From: Flavobacteriales bacterium
Lineage (GTDB): Bacteria > Bacteroidota > Bacteroidia > Flavobacteriales_D > Sanyastnellaceae
Assembly (NCBI GenBank): GCA_030828175.1
Contig: JAURDB010000002.1
Span: 1 to 49,660 of the forward strand
Length of the DNA: 49,660 bases
Direction: 5' to 3'
Shown: positions 31,432 through 40,380 of the stretch, piece by piece
Position numbering within the stretch: position 1 is the stretch's first letter
How the letters are laid out: every line of letters starts with the position of its first letter
Program-made: the position numbers and the translations under genes
The notes under the pieces: model-generated
The model's input: the letters and a program-made list of their open reading frames with translations, nothing else
What the model was told of the DNA's origin: nothing
The model's database searches: none

Positions 31432-34293
31432 TCAATCGCAAACCCCACCCCACACCGCAAGCAGTTCCAACAGGTCCGGCGCCCCAATCTGGCCATCCCC
31501 ATTCAGGTCGCTTGCACAAACCAGCGCACAACTTCCATCGTCCACCACAGCCTCAGGGTTGTAGTTTACCGCCTCGGGGTTGAGGCACCCTGCCAGGAAA
31601 CACGAACCATCATCCAAGGAGGCTGTCGGATTGAAGTTCGCGGCAAAAGCATAGGTGCAGCCAGGAATGGCATCCACCACCTCTACATAGGCTGCAACCG
31701 GGTCGCTCTTGCACAGGAAGCCTTGGGACGAGACTTCCCAATCGTAGAAGAAATAGTAGTAACCCAATCCTGCCGCATTGGCAATGGTGGAACTCTGAAT
31801 GGTGGCCAACTGGCCAATCTCATAAGGATAGTCCAACTCTCCGGCCGCGTTGTCCCGCCACAGATTGACGGTAGAACCCTCCGCCAACAAGGCATACCCA
31901 TCCCCTTCCGGTACAGCAAAGCCCAATTCAATGGTATTCCATCCCGGGGCCAGGTTGTGCGTCGATTCTGCGAGGATATCGGCTTGAATCGACCGAAGCT
32001 GGATGGTCCGAGGACCGGGCACCTCCGCGCGGACCTTGACCCTATCGATCACAATGTCCTCGTGGGCATCAAAAGAGAGGCCATAGGTGTCGGAGTCGAT
32101 GTACCACCCCGAAGAACTCGTCTGCTTACCGCCTTGTGCGGTTCGGATGTCGCGCATGCCCTCTGCCTTCACCCACCACCCCGAGCTGGCTCCCAACGGG
32201 TACGTCGAGAAAGTGGGCCCCTCCTGAACGAACGGCCCCACTTGATCGGTGGTGCCCGCCAACAAATCTGCCATGGCGTTCGGACCGTAGGGTGCATACC
32301 ACCGCACCGTCTCCCCTTCCAACTGGATGGCCTCGAAGGTGTGGCTTGTTCCGATGACCGCCAACCCCGGTGCCACGATGGGGGGAGACGGGGTGTCGAA
32401 TGCCTCAAGGACCAGGAGTTCACTGGTGTCGATATGGCCACACAGGTTGGTGGTGGTCACATACACCGTATCGGAAGAAGCCAAGTTCAGGGTGTCAGCG
32501 GAAATGCCGTTGGACCATTGCACATCGAGCTGCTCCCCCTGCACATTCAGCCTGCGCACGGTTCCACTGCAGAACTTGGCAGGACCATCCAGTTCGATCA
32601 CCGGGGCCACGGACTCCGTCACGGAAATCACCACCGCGGGAGACAGGATGGAACACCCCCCATTGTTCAGGAGCGTTTGGGCAACCCCTGCTTCGCTGAA
32701 AACCCGGCCTTCCGGATGCTCGGTCCCTCCGGTCCATCCCGAAGCCGTCCATCCCGACGGCACCTCCAACAAGAGGGAATCCCCCGGACACAGCTGAGCC
32801 TCCTCGGGCCACCCCAGTTCCAGGTCCACGCCGAAACAGGGCGTCTCCAGAAGCGTGTGATACTGATCGATGGCCGGATCGAGCCCAACGGTCCGGATGC
32901 CACTGGGCCAAAACACCTCTACGCTGTCCACGGAAGTGCGGTCCCCGAGACCAAAGTTGAATGTCAGCGGACCACAACTGCTGTAGCTATACCCGATGAA
33001 GGCGGCATCGGTTCGGTGAAAATCCGCTCCGGAATGCACCACGACCCGAGCACCTGCTGCATCCCGCGGGGAAACCACCCCCTCCAATTCAAAGCCAATC
33101 CAATGCGGCACGGTGTCCATGTTCAAGAACAGCTCACAACCGGGATTGGCTGAAACCAAGGTGTTGACCACAAGCAGGTCCTCGGTGCCGTTCAGGTCAA
33201 AATCAGCGACCACCGTCGCGTAACCACTGTAATTGCTTTCCAATGGCGTGCCCGATGCAATGTCGGTGAAGGTCAAGTCCCCGTTGTTGTGATACAGGAG
33301 GTTGGGATAGGGAGAGAAGAAATACTCGTTGGCCACATACAGGTCGCGCTCTCCGTCGTGGTCGTGGTCGATGAAGGCCGTTCCCCAGCCCATGCCGAGA
33401 TCCCCGACTCCCGCCGTTTCCGTGATGTTGGTGAACGGCAGGATGCTCCCGTCCTCCGGCTGCGGGCCGGGATTGATGAAAAGGTCGTTGGGCAGGTTGT
33501 TGGAAATGAAGATGTCCAGGAATCCGTCGTGGTCCAGATCGGTGGCATCCACCCCCATTCCTTGTGCCGCCAAGTCGAGGCCCCATGCAGCCGCCTGGTT
33601 CACAAAGGACCCGGTGCCGTCGTTGATGTAGAGCTTGTTGGCCTGATTGGCATCGTGGGTCAGGTACAAATCCAAATCACCGTCGTTTTCGATGTCCAGG
33701 AAAAGCGCCCCCATGCCGATCAAGTTGTCGGTAGCGCCTGACGCATAGTAACCATCCGTGAAGCCCCCTTCCCCATCCGAAAGCCAAAAGGCATTGGGCT
33801 GGTTCATGTTGACGATGTACAAGTCCAAAAAACCATCCAGGTTGATGTCGGCAGCATGCGCGCTGCGGCACTGCGACTCCTGGCCCAGCCCGAGCTCGTC
33901 GGTCACATCGGTGAAGGAGCCCCCGTCGTTTCGGTAGAAATGATTCACGTCACCGGTATTGCAGCTCAGCAGGTCCGGGTCCCCGTCATTGTCGTAATCG
34001 AAGAACAAGGTCACCATGGTAAATCCATCGTCTTCCACACCGGCCACCACGGGAACGAAAGTGGCATTGCCCTCATTCCGATACAGCGTATTGGGCGCCA
34101 ACCGGCTCCCCACATATACATCGAGGTCACCATCGAGGTCGTAATCGGCGACCGCCGCGGCGTGGTTCAGGTAATTGCCCAGCAACAGCGCTTCATCGCT
34201 GTGGTCTACGAATGCATGCTCCTGCCCCATAGCAATGGCGCCCGTGACCAACGTGGCCAACGTCACAATCCCATATTTCGACAGGACATACAT
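31432..34293 (-). CDS. Secreted FG-GAP/VCBS and UnbV-type protein with DDGSC repeats and a dockerin-like C-terminus
   Basis: 953 residues with a signal peptide (IVTLATLVTGAIAMGQ). Residues 25-400 carry many FG-GAP/VCBS units with calcium-binding D-x-D-x-D-G-D-x-D loops (DYDLDGDLDVYVG, DYDNDGDPDLL and others), expected to form a beta-propeller. An ASPIC/UnbV domain follows (about 410-490, GARVVVHSG, GLGDRTSVDSVEVFWPSG), then Ig-like segments. The end has two DDGSC repeats (GCTYAFAANFNP..., GCLNPEAVNYNP...) and a single EF-hand/dockerin-like DLNGDGQIGAPDLLELL. No standard T9SS C-terminal domain is evident, so the sorting route is unclear. It lies between hutI and ftcD in the same direction, but a functional link to histidine use is not evident. 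Confidence 0.82.
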   Translation of the reverse strand: MYVLSKYGIVTLATLVTGAIAMGQEHAFVDHSDEALLLGNYLNHAAAVADYDLDGDLDVYVGSRLAPNTLYRNEGNATFVPVVAGVEDDGFTMVTLFFDYDNDGDPDLLSCNTGDVNHFYRNDGGSFTDVTDELGLGQESQCRSAHAADINLDGFLDLYIVNMNQPNAFWLSDGEGGFTDGYYASGATDNLIGMGALFLDIENDGDLDLYLTHDANQANKLYINDGTGSFVNQAAAWGLDLAAQGMGVDATDLDHDGFLDIFISNNLPNDLFINPGPQPEDGSILPFTNITETAGVGDLGMGWGTAFIDHDHDGERDLYVANEYFFSPYPNLLYHNNGDLTFTDIASGTPLESNYSGYATVVADFDLNGTEDLLVVNTLVSANPGCELFLNMDTVPHWIGFELEGVVSPRDAAGARVVVHSGADFHRTDAAFIGYSYSSCGPLTFNFGLGDRTSVDSVEVFWPSGIRTVGLDPAIDQYHTLLETPCFGVDLELGWPEEAQLCPGDSLLLEVPSGWTASGWTGGTEHPEGRVFSEAGVAQTLLNNGGCSILSPAVVISVTESVAPVIELDGPAKFCSGTVRRLNVQGEQLDVQWSNGISADTLNLASSDTVYVTTTNLCGHIDTSELLVLEAFDTPSPPIVAPGLAVIGTSHTFEAIQLEGETVRWYAPYGPNAMADLLAGTTDQVGPFVQEGPTFSTYPLGASSGWWVKAEGMRDIRTAQGGKQTSSSGWYIDSDTYGLSFDAHEDIVIDRVKVRAEVPGPRTIQLRSIQADILAESTHNLAPGWNTIELGFAVPEGDGYALLAEGSTVNLWRDNAAGELDYPYEIGQLATIQSSTIANAAGLGYYYFFYDWEVSSQGFLCKSDPVAAYVEVVDAIPGCTYAFAANFNPTASLDDGSCFLAGCLNPEAVNYNPEAVVDDGSCALVCASDLNGDGQIGAPDLLELLAVWGGVCD

Positions 34294-34353
34294 GGTTCTG
34301 ACTTCGTCGCATCCTCGTCAGACAATGCGACAACCCATGAAGATACAAAGGGT

Positions 34354-35619
34354 TCAATCCAACCAATGCCCGCGCAACAAAACGCGTTCGGCAAGCGGGT
34401 CTCCAAAGGCATAAAGCGCCTCGTCCACAGAACGCAAGGGACGGGTCATGATCAAGCTCGCTTCCTGCCCAACCCCCAGGCCGCCCACTTCGCTTGCGAG
34501 TCCGAGCGCCGCAGCACCGTTGACCGTTGAAGCCGCAATGGCCTCCATCGGCTCGAGCCCCATGCGCATGCACCCCAAGGCAGCAGCCAAGTGCATGTTG
34601 CCCGAAGGCGCTGAACCGGGATTGAAGTCCGTGGCAATGGCCAGGGCGCAACCGGCATCAACGAGGGTCCGTCCAGGCGTGAAGGGCAAATCCAGGAAGA
34701 GAGAACACAGTGGCAAAGCCACCGGAAGGGTTTCGCTGTTGGCCAATTCCGCCACATCCTCGGCGCGAAGCACTTCCAGGTGGTCCACGGACATCGCCCC
34801 CTGCTCCACGCAGAGCGCGACCCCGCCGGAAGCCTTGAATTGGTTCACGTGCACCTTGGCAGGCAAGCCCCGCAGATGCGCCTGTTCCAGCAACAGCCGC
34901 GTCTCCTCCAGTCCGAAATAACCCTCTTCGCAGAAAATGTCGACGTGGTCCGCCAGGCCTTCCGCCACCACCGCAGGCAGCACCTCCCGCACCATGTACT
35001 CCGTGTAGGACATGGCATCTGACCAACCTTCCGGAACCGCATGACAACCCAGGAAAGTGGTTTTGACCGGAATGCGTCCCAAAGCGCCCAGCCGACGGGC
35101 CACCCGCAACATCTTCAATTCACTCTCGAGGTCCAGCCCATATCCCGACTTTATCTCGATCGCGCCTGTTCCCATGCGCATGAGCCTCTCCATCCGCGCC
35201 AACGAGACGGCGTAAAGTTCATCCTCCGGCATTTCGCGCAACGCCCTGGCGCTGTTGAGAATGCCACCTCCTCGGGCCGCAATCTCCTGGTAACTCAATC
35301 CCCGGATGCGGTCCACGAACTCTCCTTCCCGCGAGGCAGCGTGCACCAAGTGGGTGTGGCTGTCCACCCAGGCGGGCAGGATGCAACGGCCGGGCGCATC
35401 CAAAACTTCCAGCCCATTCCAATCGGCAATGCCCGGAAAATCGGCCATGGCACCGCCATCGACCACGCGTCCATCCTCCACCGCCAGCCAGGCGTTCTCC
35501 AAAACGGGCATGCTCCGCATATCCCAGCCAGCCATTCGCTCCAGCGGGGTTTCTGCGAATCCCACCAAATGGCCGATGTCCTTGATGAGCAATCTGCCCT
35601 GGGCAAATCCATTCTCCAT
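34354..35619 (-). CDS. hutI: Imidazolonepropionase HutI
   Basis: 421 residues from the ATG at 35619; the frame stays open far upstream, but only antisense to aroC. A metal-dependent amidohydrolase opens the imidazolone ring to give N-formimino-L-glutamate, the FtcD substrate. Visible motifs are the metal-binding [17 protein letters not shown], the substrate loop [36 protein letters not shown] and [22 protein letters not shown]. It is encoded 60 bases upstream of the FG-GAP gene and divergent from aroC across only 51 bases. Confidence 0.95.
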   Translation of the reverse strand: MENGFAQGRLLIKDIGHLVGFAETPLERMAGWDMRSMPVLENAWLAVEDGRVVDGGAMADFPGIADWNGLEVLDAPGRCILPAWVDSHTHLVHAASREGEFVDRIRGLSYQEIAARGGGILNSARALREMPEDELYAVSLARMERLMRMGTGAIEIKSGYGLDLESELKMLRVARRLGALGRIPVKTTFLGCHAVPEGWSDAMSYTEYMVREVLPAVVAEGLADHVDIFCEEGYFGLEETRLLLEQAHLRGLPAKVHVNQFKASGGVALCVEQGAMSVDHLEVLRAEDVAELANSETLPVALPLCSLFLDLPFTPGRTLVDAGCALAIATDFNPGSAPSGNMHLAAALGCMRMGLEPMEAIAASTVNGAAALGLASEVGGLGVGQEASLIMTRPLRSVDEALYAFGDPLAERVLLRGHWLD

Positions 35620-35658
35620 GCGGCCCAAGGTCGCACATCCTGTCGACCTGCCGCCGCG

Positions 35659-35666
35659 TACCTTTG
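35659..35666 (+). promoter_or_regulatory. -7 promoter element (TACCTTTG) for aroC
   Basis: An exact TAnnTTTG match, identical to the SRP RNA element, with 4 bases between it and the aroC ATG at 35671. If transcription starts 5-7 bases after the element as at ffs, the aroC mRNA begins at its start codon. Confidence 0.6.
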
Positions 35667-35670
35667 CAAC

Positions 35671-36765
35671 ATGCCGGGAAACACTTTCGGAAAACTGCTG
35701 AAAATCACCACATTCGGGGAATCCCACGGCCCCGCCCTCGGAGGCATCCTCGACGGGCTGCCCGCCGGAATCCAGATTGACCTGGAGCGCATCCAGCGCG
35801 AATTGGAACGCCGCAGGCCCGGCCAGTCCCCCCTGACCACTGCCCGCAAGGAAGCGGATCAAGCGGCGCTGCTCTCCGGCATTTTCGAGGGGCGGACCAC
35901 AGGCACGCCCATAGGGTTCACCATTCCCAATGCCGACGCACGGTCCGGCGATTACAGCCACAACGAAGCGAACTACCGACCGAGCCACGCGGACTACACC
36001 TACGATGCCAAATACGGCATGCGGGATCACCGCGGGGGCGGACGATCCAGCGCCCGGGAAACCGCTGCACGCGTGGTCGGCGGCGCCCTGGCCCGCCAAT
36101 TCCTGGAACAGCTCTATCCACAAGGTCCCATGCCCGCCGTATCCGCCTATGTGGAGCGGGTCCAGGACATTGCCATGCCCTCCCCGCCCGCCTACCATGC
36201 ACCCGAACGGGTCGATGCACATCCGGTGCGCTGTCCCGACCCGGAGACCGCCCGGCGCATGGAGGAACGGATCCTCGAAGTCAAGAAGGCCGGTGACACC
36301 GTGGGGGGAACCGTCGTGGTCGTTGCACGGCACATTCCCGCAGGCTGGGGCGAACCCGTGTTCGACAAACTGCACGCCGACCTCGCCAAGGCCCTATGGA
36401 GCCTGCCCGCCGTCAAGGGACTCGAGCTGGGCAGCGGATTCAGCGGGACCCTGATGCGCGGATCCGATCACAACGACGCCTTCACTTCAGCATCGGGCCA
36501 CATTCGCACCGCCACCAACCACAGCGGAGGCATCCAAGGGGGCATCAGCAACGGAGAGGACATCGTGTTGCGGATCGCTTTCAAACCGGTGGCCACCATT
36601 CTCGCAGAGCAAGAAACGGTCAACCGCGCAGGAGACGCAGCCACGATAGCGGGTCGAGGGCGTCACGACCCCTGTGTCCTTCCCCGCGCCGTTCCCATGG
36701 TGGAGGCCATGGTTTTGCTCGTCCTGGCAGACCACGCCCTGAGGCAACGGAGCGCCCGACTCTGA
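35671..36765 (+). CDS. aroC: Chorismate synthase
   Basis: 364 residues, normal length. It converts EPSP to chorismate with reduced FMN, the last step of the shikimate pathway. Signature motifs are [27 protein letters not shown], the second conserved [14 protein letters not shown] ([15 protein letters not shown]) and the C-terminal region [17 protein letters not shown] with [19 protein letters not shown]. Only the start at 35671 is credible, because the upstream open frame is antisense to hutI. It stands alone, without other aro genes nearby. Confidence 0.97.
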   Translation: MPGNTFGKLLKITTFGESHGPALGGILDGLPAGIQIDLERIQRELERRRPGQSPLTTARKEADQAALLSGIFEGRTTGTPIGFTIPNADARSGDYSHNEANYRPSHADYTYDAKYGMRDHRGGGRSSARETAARVVGGALARQFLEQLYPQGPMPAVSAYVERVQDIAMPSPPAYHAPERVDAHPVRCPDPETARRMEERILEVKKAGDTVGGTVVVVARHIPAGWGEPVFDKLHADLAKALWSLPAVKGLELGSGFSGTLMRGSDHNDAFTSASGHIRTATNHSGGIQGGISNGEDIVLRIAFKPVATILAEQETVNRAGDAATIAGRGRHDPCVLPRAVPMVEAMVLLVLADHALRQRSARL

Positions 36766-36814
36766 ACCGTAGCTTGCAAACTCGAACGGATCGCAACACC
36801 AACCCGAAAAAAGC

Positions 36815-38221
36815 ATGCGCCTCGCCCTGCATTGGCAAGTCCTCATCGGCCTCGCTGTCGGTATCCTGTACGCCTGGATGTCCATCACATTCGGATGGAA
36901 CGACTTCACCGTCGACTACATCAAACCCTTCGGCGACATTTTCATCAATGTACTGAAGCTCATAGCAGTACCCCTTGTTCTCTTCAGTATCATTTCAGGT
37001 GTAGCCAGCCTGGGTGACCCCGCCAAATTGGGGCGACTCGGCATCAAGACCGTGGTGACCTACCTGCTGACCACCATGACCGCCGTCGTCTTGGGCCTGG
37101 TGCTGGTCAACCTGTTCCAACCGGGAGCCCAGGTCTCGGATGACCTGCTTGAATCCAACCGCATCCGTTACGAGCTGTGGCGGGACGCCAACGGCATTCA
37201 GGTACTCGACGACATCAACCTGCTCGAGGATCCGAGCCTTCAAGCCAAGGTGGAGTCCCTCTCCGGAGAACAGGTATCCATGAACGATTGGGTAACCGAT
37301 AAGCTGAACAAGGCGGAGCGTACCAAAGCCACAGGTCCATTGCAGCCCTTGGTGGACGTCGTGCCCACGAACATCTTCCGTGCGCTGGGCGACATGTCCA
37401 TGCTCCAGATCATCTTCTTCGCGGTCTTCTTTGGGGTGGTGCTCGTGGGCATGCCCAAAGAACAAGCCGGTCCCCTGATGCGGGCCATCGACGGATTGAA
37501 TGAGGTCTTTGTCCGCATGGTGTGGGTCGTGATGAAGGCGATGCCGGTCTTTGTCTTCGCCCTGATGGCCGGCCAAATTGTCAATGCTGCGGGCAGCGAT
37601 CCCGAGATGTTCCGACAGTTGCTTGAGTACCTCCTCCAGTACAGCCTTGTCGTGGTGCTTGGTTTGGCCATCATGATCTTCCTCTTCTACCCTTCCCTGG
37701 TGAGTTTGCTCGTCAAACCCCTCGGGTTCAAGCGGTTCTTGGCGGGCATGCGCGATGCCCAGATCACGGCATTTTCCACATCGAGTTCCGTGGCCACCCT
37801 TCCCGTCACGATGGACTGCGTGCGCAACAAAATCGGTGTTTCGGAGCGTACCACCAGTTTTGTCCTCCCGATTGGAGCGACCGTCAACATGGACGGAACG
37901 TCTCTGTATCAAGCGGTTGCAGTGGTGTCACTCGCCCAATTTCACATGGTCGACCTGACGCTGGCCCAACAAGCGGTCATCGTGATCACCGCTACCCTCG
38001 CCTCCATTGGCGCGGCGGCTGTTCCCAGCGCCGGTCTGGTTCTCATGATCATCGTGCTGGAAAGCGTGGGGCTGAACCCCGCCTGGATCGCGCTGATATT
38101 TCCCGTGGACCGCATCCTCGACATGTGCCGCACCGTGGTCAATGTGACCGGCGATGGTGCCGTGTCTACCATCATCGCCCACAGCGAAAATGAACTCGAG
38201 GTACCTGAAGTGAACACCTGA
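36815..38221 (+). CDS. Dicarboxylate/amino acid:cation symporter (DAACS, GltP/DctA type)
   Basis: 468 residues with about eight membrane helices and two re-entrant loops. It imports glutamate, aspartate or C4-dicarboxylates with Na+ or H+. Family marks: LHWQVLIGLAVGILYAW at the N-terminus, FINVLKLIAVPLVLFSIISGVASLGD, the serine-rich re-entrant loop FSTSSSVATLPVTMDCV, and the cation/substrate motifs LPIGATVNMDGTSLYQ and AAVPSAGLVLMIIVLE. A hydrophilic insert of about 90 residues (100-190) after helix 3 makes it longer than GltP of E. coli. It may feed glutamate metabolism alongside histidine degradation, though no shared operon exists. Confidence 0.92.
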   Translation: MRLALHWQVLIGLAVGILYAWMSITFGWNDFTVDYIKPFGDIFINVLKLIAVPLVLFSIISGVASLGDPAKLGRLGIKTVVTYLLTTMTAVVLGLVLVNLFQPGAQVSDDLLESNRIRYELWRDANGIQVLDDINLLEDPSLQAKVESLSGEQVSMNDWVTDKLNKAERTKATGPLQPLVDVVPTNIFRALGDMSMLQIIFFAVFFGVVLVGMPKEQAGPLMRAIDGLNEVFVRMVWVVMKAMPVFVFALMAGQIVNAAGSDPEMFRQLLEYLLQYSLVVVLGLAIMIFLFYPSLVSLLVKPLGFKRFLAGMRDAQITAFSTSSSVATLPVTMDCVRNKIGVSERTTSFVLPIGATVNMDGTSLYQAVAVVSLAQFHMVDLTLAQQAVIVITATLASIGAAAVPSAGLVLMIIVLESVGLNPAWIALIFPVDRILDMCRTVVNVTGDGAVSTIIAHSENELEVPEVNT

Positions 38222-38223
38222 CC

Positions 38224-40275
38224 ATGCGGCCAAGTCCCCTTGTTCCTTTTTTGGCCTTTCTTCTCTGCCATGCATTTTCTCCTGAAGGCATGGCCCAGGA
38301 TGCAGATGTCTGCCAGCCCGAACTCGACGCCAAGACCGCCAAACTCCTGGAGAAGGGACTGGACAAACGCAAATACGACGCGGAAAAGCGCCAAGGATTT
38401 CTGGAATCGGCGCTGGAGGAAGATGAAAATGCACTCCCCGCAGAATTTGCCTTGGGACTGCTCTTGTTTGATCAAGCGCGACGCAGCGGCATGGGATTCG
38501 CGGAATCACGCGCCCATCTTCTGTCAGTGCACGATCGCTGCCCGGACTACGATGCGGAATTGCCCTACACGCTGGGCAGCATCGCTTTTGCAGAGAACGA
38601 ATTCGAATCTGCCATCGGCTGGTTCAACCGGTTCATTTCCTGGGAATCCCAAACGGGAAAACCACTCTCACCCCGGGCCATGAAAAGGCTCGACGATGTG
38701 GTGGAAAGGCTCCCGGAAATCCAGTTCCTGATGGAGTTCAATGCCCATGCGGACAGCCCCCCTCCCAAGGTGCTGGCATCCGTTGCCTCACACGATCAGG
38801 AGTACCTCCCGGCGCTGAGCCCGGACGGGACTTTGTTGTTCTTCACGCGTGCCGGTGAGCGAAAGGCCAAGGGCGACCTGGTCAGCAAGCCGTTCGAAAA
38901 GTTCACTTGGGCCCGGCGGGAAAGCCCCGACCTCGACTTCGATGCCGGGGAAGCCATGGAAGACCCCTTCAACCGCCAAATGGGCTATGGTGGCGCCTCC
39001 ATTTCCGTTGACAACCGCTCTCTTTTCCTCGCGATCAAGACGCCTGCACCGGGCAATCCTGAAAACATCGATCTGTATTCGGCCCGCTACGAATTGATGG
39101 AAGATACCGGCGATGAAGTCGTTTACCTGTGGAGCGAACCTGCCGCGCTCGACGCCTTGAACACTCCGGATGGTTGGGAATCCCAGCCCGCCATCAGCCC
39201 GGATGGCAAGTGGTTGTATTTCGCGGCAGTGCGCCCGGGAACCACCGAGGATGCCCAAGGGCAACCGACGATTGACATCTTGGTCAGTGAACGTGACAAC
39301 CTCGGAGAATGGAAGCGTCCCGAATTGCTCCCAAGCCCCATCAACACGACCTACAGCGACAAGGCTCCGTTCCTTCACCCCGATGGCAGAACCCTTTATT
39401 TCGCCTCGAATCGGACACCGGGCGGAGGGGGCTATGACATCTGGATGAGCCGCTTGGACAGTACCGCACGCCCAACCGACGTCAACGGCTGGTCAAGGCC
39501 CGTCAATCTGGGCATTCCACTCAACACCGAAGGCGATGAGCACGGCCTGATCACCGCGGCCGATGGACGTACCGCGTATTTCTCGAGCCGACGCATCGGC
39601 ACCCAAGGGCTCGACATCATGACTTGGACCTTGCCTGAACCCGTGAGGGCAAGGGCTTCCGTTGTCGTGCGGGGCCAACTCGATGTCAGCGATGACCTCT
39701 CGGGCGAGACGGTGGAGCTGGAGCTGCGCTACGCCGAAAGCCGGAGGGCGCAAGCCATCGAAATCTCCGATGACGGGGCATTTGCCACCATCGTCGACCT
39801 GTCATCCCGGGAAGACGTGCTTCTCGTGGCAAAGGCGGAAGGTGCCGCCTTCAGCGCGGGACTCCTCGTCGACAAGGACGAAGAAGAACCCGCACTGATT
39901 GATGCGGAATTGACCGTGCGTTCGATATCCGAAACCGGCGCAGCCTTCGAAATCGAAGACATCCATTACGCTTCGGGTTCTGCCGTCATTGGAAGGGCGA
40001 GCTTGCTGCTTTTGGATTTGTTTGCGGAATACCTGTCGGAGACGGGACTCTCTGTGGAGATTGGAGGTCACACCGACGATGTCGGAAGCGATGCTGACAA
40101 TCTCGAGCTCAGCGAAGCGCGCGCCCGCTCTGTGCGGGAATACCTGATACAGCAGGGGGTTCCCGCATCGGACATCTCCTCCCGAGGCTACGGGGAAAGC
40201 CGCCCCAGGGCAGACAATGGAACCCCCGAAGGCCGCGCCCGAAACCGGCGGACAGAGTTCCGCGTGACGAATTGA
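38224..40275 (+). CDS. PorE-like OmpA-family protein: TPR-like, WD40-like propeller, CRD-like and OmpA domains
   Basis: 683 residues with an N-terminal signal sequence (PFLAFLLCHAFSPEGMAQ). TPR-like helical repeats occupy about 40-175. A PD40/WD40-like propeller follows at about 190-480 (YLPALSPDGTLLFFTR, QPAISPDGKWLYFAA, FLHPDGRTLYFASNRTPGGGGYDIW), then a short beta region (about 495-560) like a carboxypeptidase regulatory domain. A C-terminal OmpA peptidoglycan-binding domain closes it (about 575-683, IEIGGHTDDVGSDADN, LSEARARSVREYL). This order and length match PorE, the T9SS-associated protein of Porphyromonas gingivalis that links the machinery to peptidoglycan. PorE is a lipoprotein; a canonical lipobox is not clear here (LLC at 13-15). 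Similar OmpA proteins outside T9SS exist, so the assignment is inference. Confidence 0.75.
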   Translation: MRPSPLVPFLAFLLCHAFSPEGMAQDADVCQPELDAKTAKLLEKGLDKRKYDAEKRQGFLESALEEDENALPAEFALGLLLFDQARRSGMGFAESRAHLLSVHDRCPDYDAELPYTLGSIAFAENEFESAIGWFNRFISWESQTGKPLSPRAMKRLDDVVERLPEIQFLMEFNAHADSPPPKVLASVASHDQEYLPALSPDGTLLFFTRAGERKAKGDLVSKPFEKFTWARRESPDLDFDAGEAMEDPFNRQMGYGGASISVDNRSLFLAIKTPAPGNPENIDLYSARYELMEDTGDEVVYLWSEPAALDALNTPDGWESQPAISPDGKWLYFAAVRPGTTEDAQGQPTIDILVSERDNLGEWKRPELLPSPINTTYSDKAPFLHPDGRTLYFASNRTPGGGGYDIWMSRLDSTARPTDVNGWSRPVNLGIPLNTEGDEHGLITAADGRTAYFSSRRIGTQGLDIMTWTLPEPVRARASVVVRGQLDVSDDLSGETVELELRYAESRRAQAIEISDDGAFATIVDLSSREDVLLVAKAEGAAFSAGLLVDKDEEEPALIDAELTVRSISETGAAFEIEDIHYASGSAVIGRASLLLLDLFAEYLSETGLSVEIGGHTDDVGSDADNLELSEARARSVREYLIQQGVPASDISSRGYGESRPRADNGTPEGRARNRRTEFRVTN

Positions 40276-40280
40276 ATGTG

Positions 40281-40301
40281 CCCGCCGGAATTACGGGCGG
40301 G
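40281..40301 (+). terminator. Short hairpin after the PorE-like gene
   Basis: A 6-base-pair G+C stem (40281-40286 with 40296-40301) lies 5 bases after the stop codon without a T-run. It may be a weak terminator or attenuator between this gene and the TPR gene. Confidence 0.35.
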
Positions 40302-40380
40302 ACAACGTGAATAATTAGGAGAAACCCATGCAAAACAGGGCAAGGGAGAGGCGATTTTCACGTTGTTCACGCACGTCCCC

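Noticed and set aside
31723-33153. A plus-strand frame of 476 codons opposite the FG-GAP/UnbV gene
   Set aside because: Antisense to a well-supported coding region; no signal peptide, motif or promoter.
35620-36375. A longer start for hutI reaching into aroC, and the matching longer start for aroC reaching into hutI
   Set aside because: Both extensions are antisense to strongly conserved enzyme sequence, while the ATGs at 35619 and 35671 begin exactly where the families begin.
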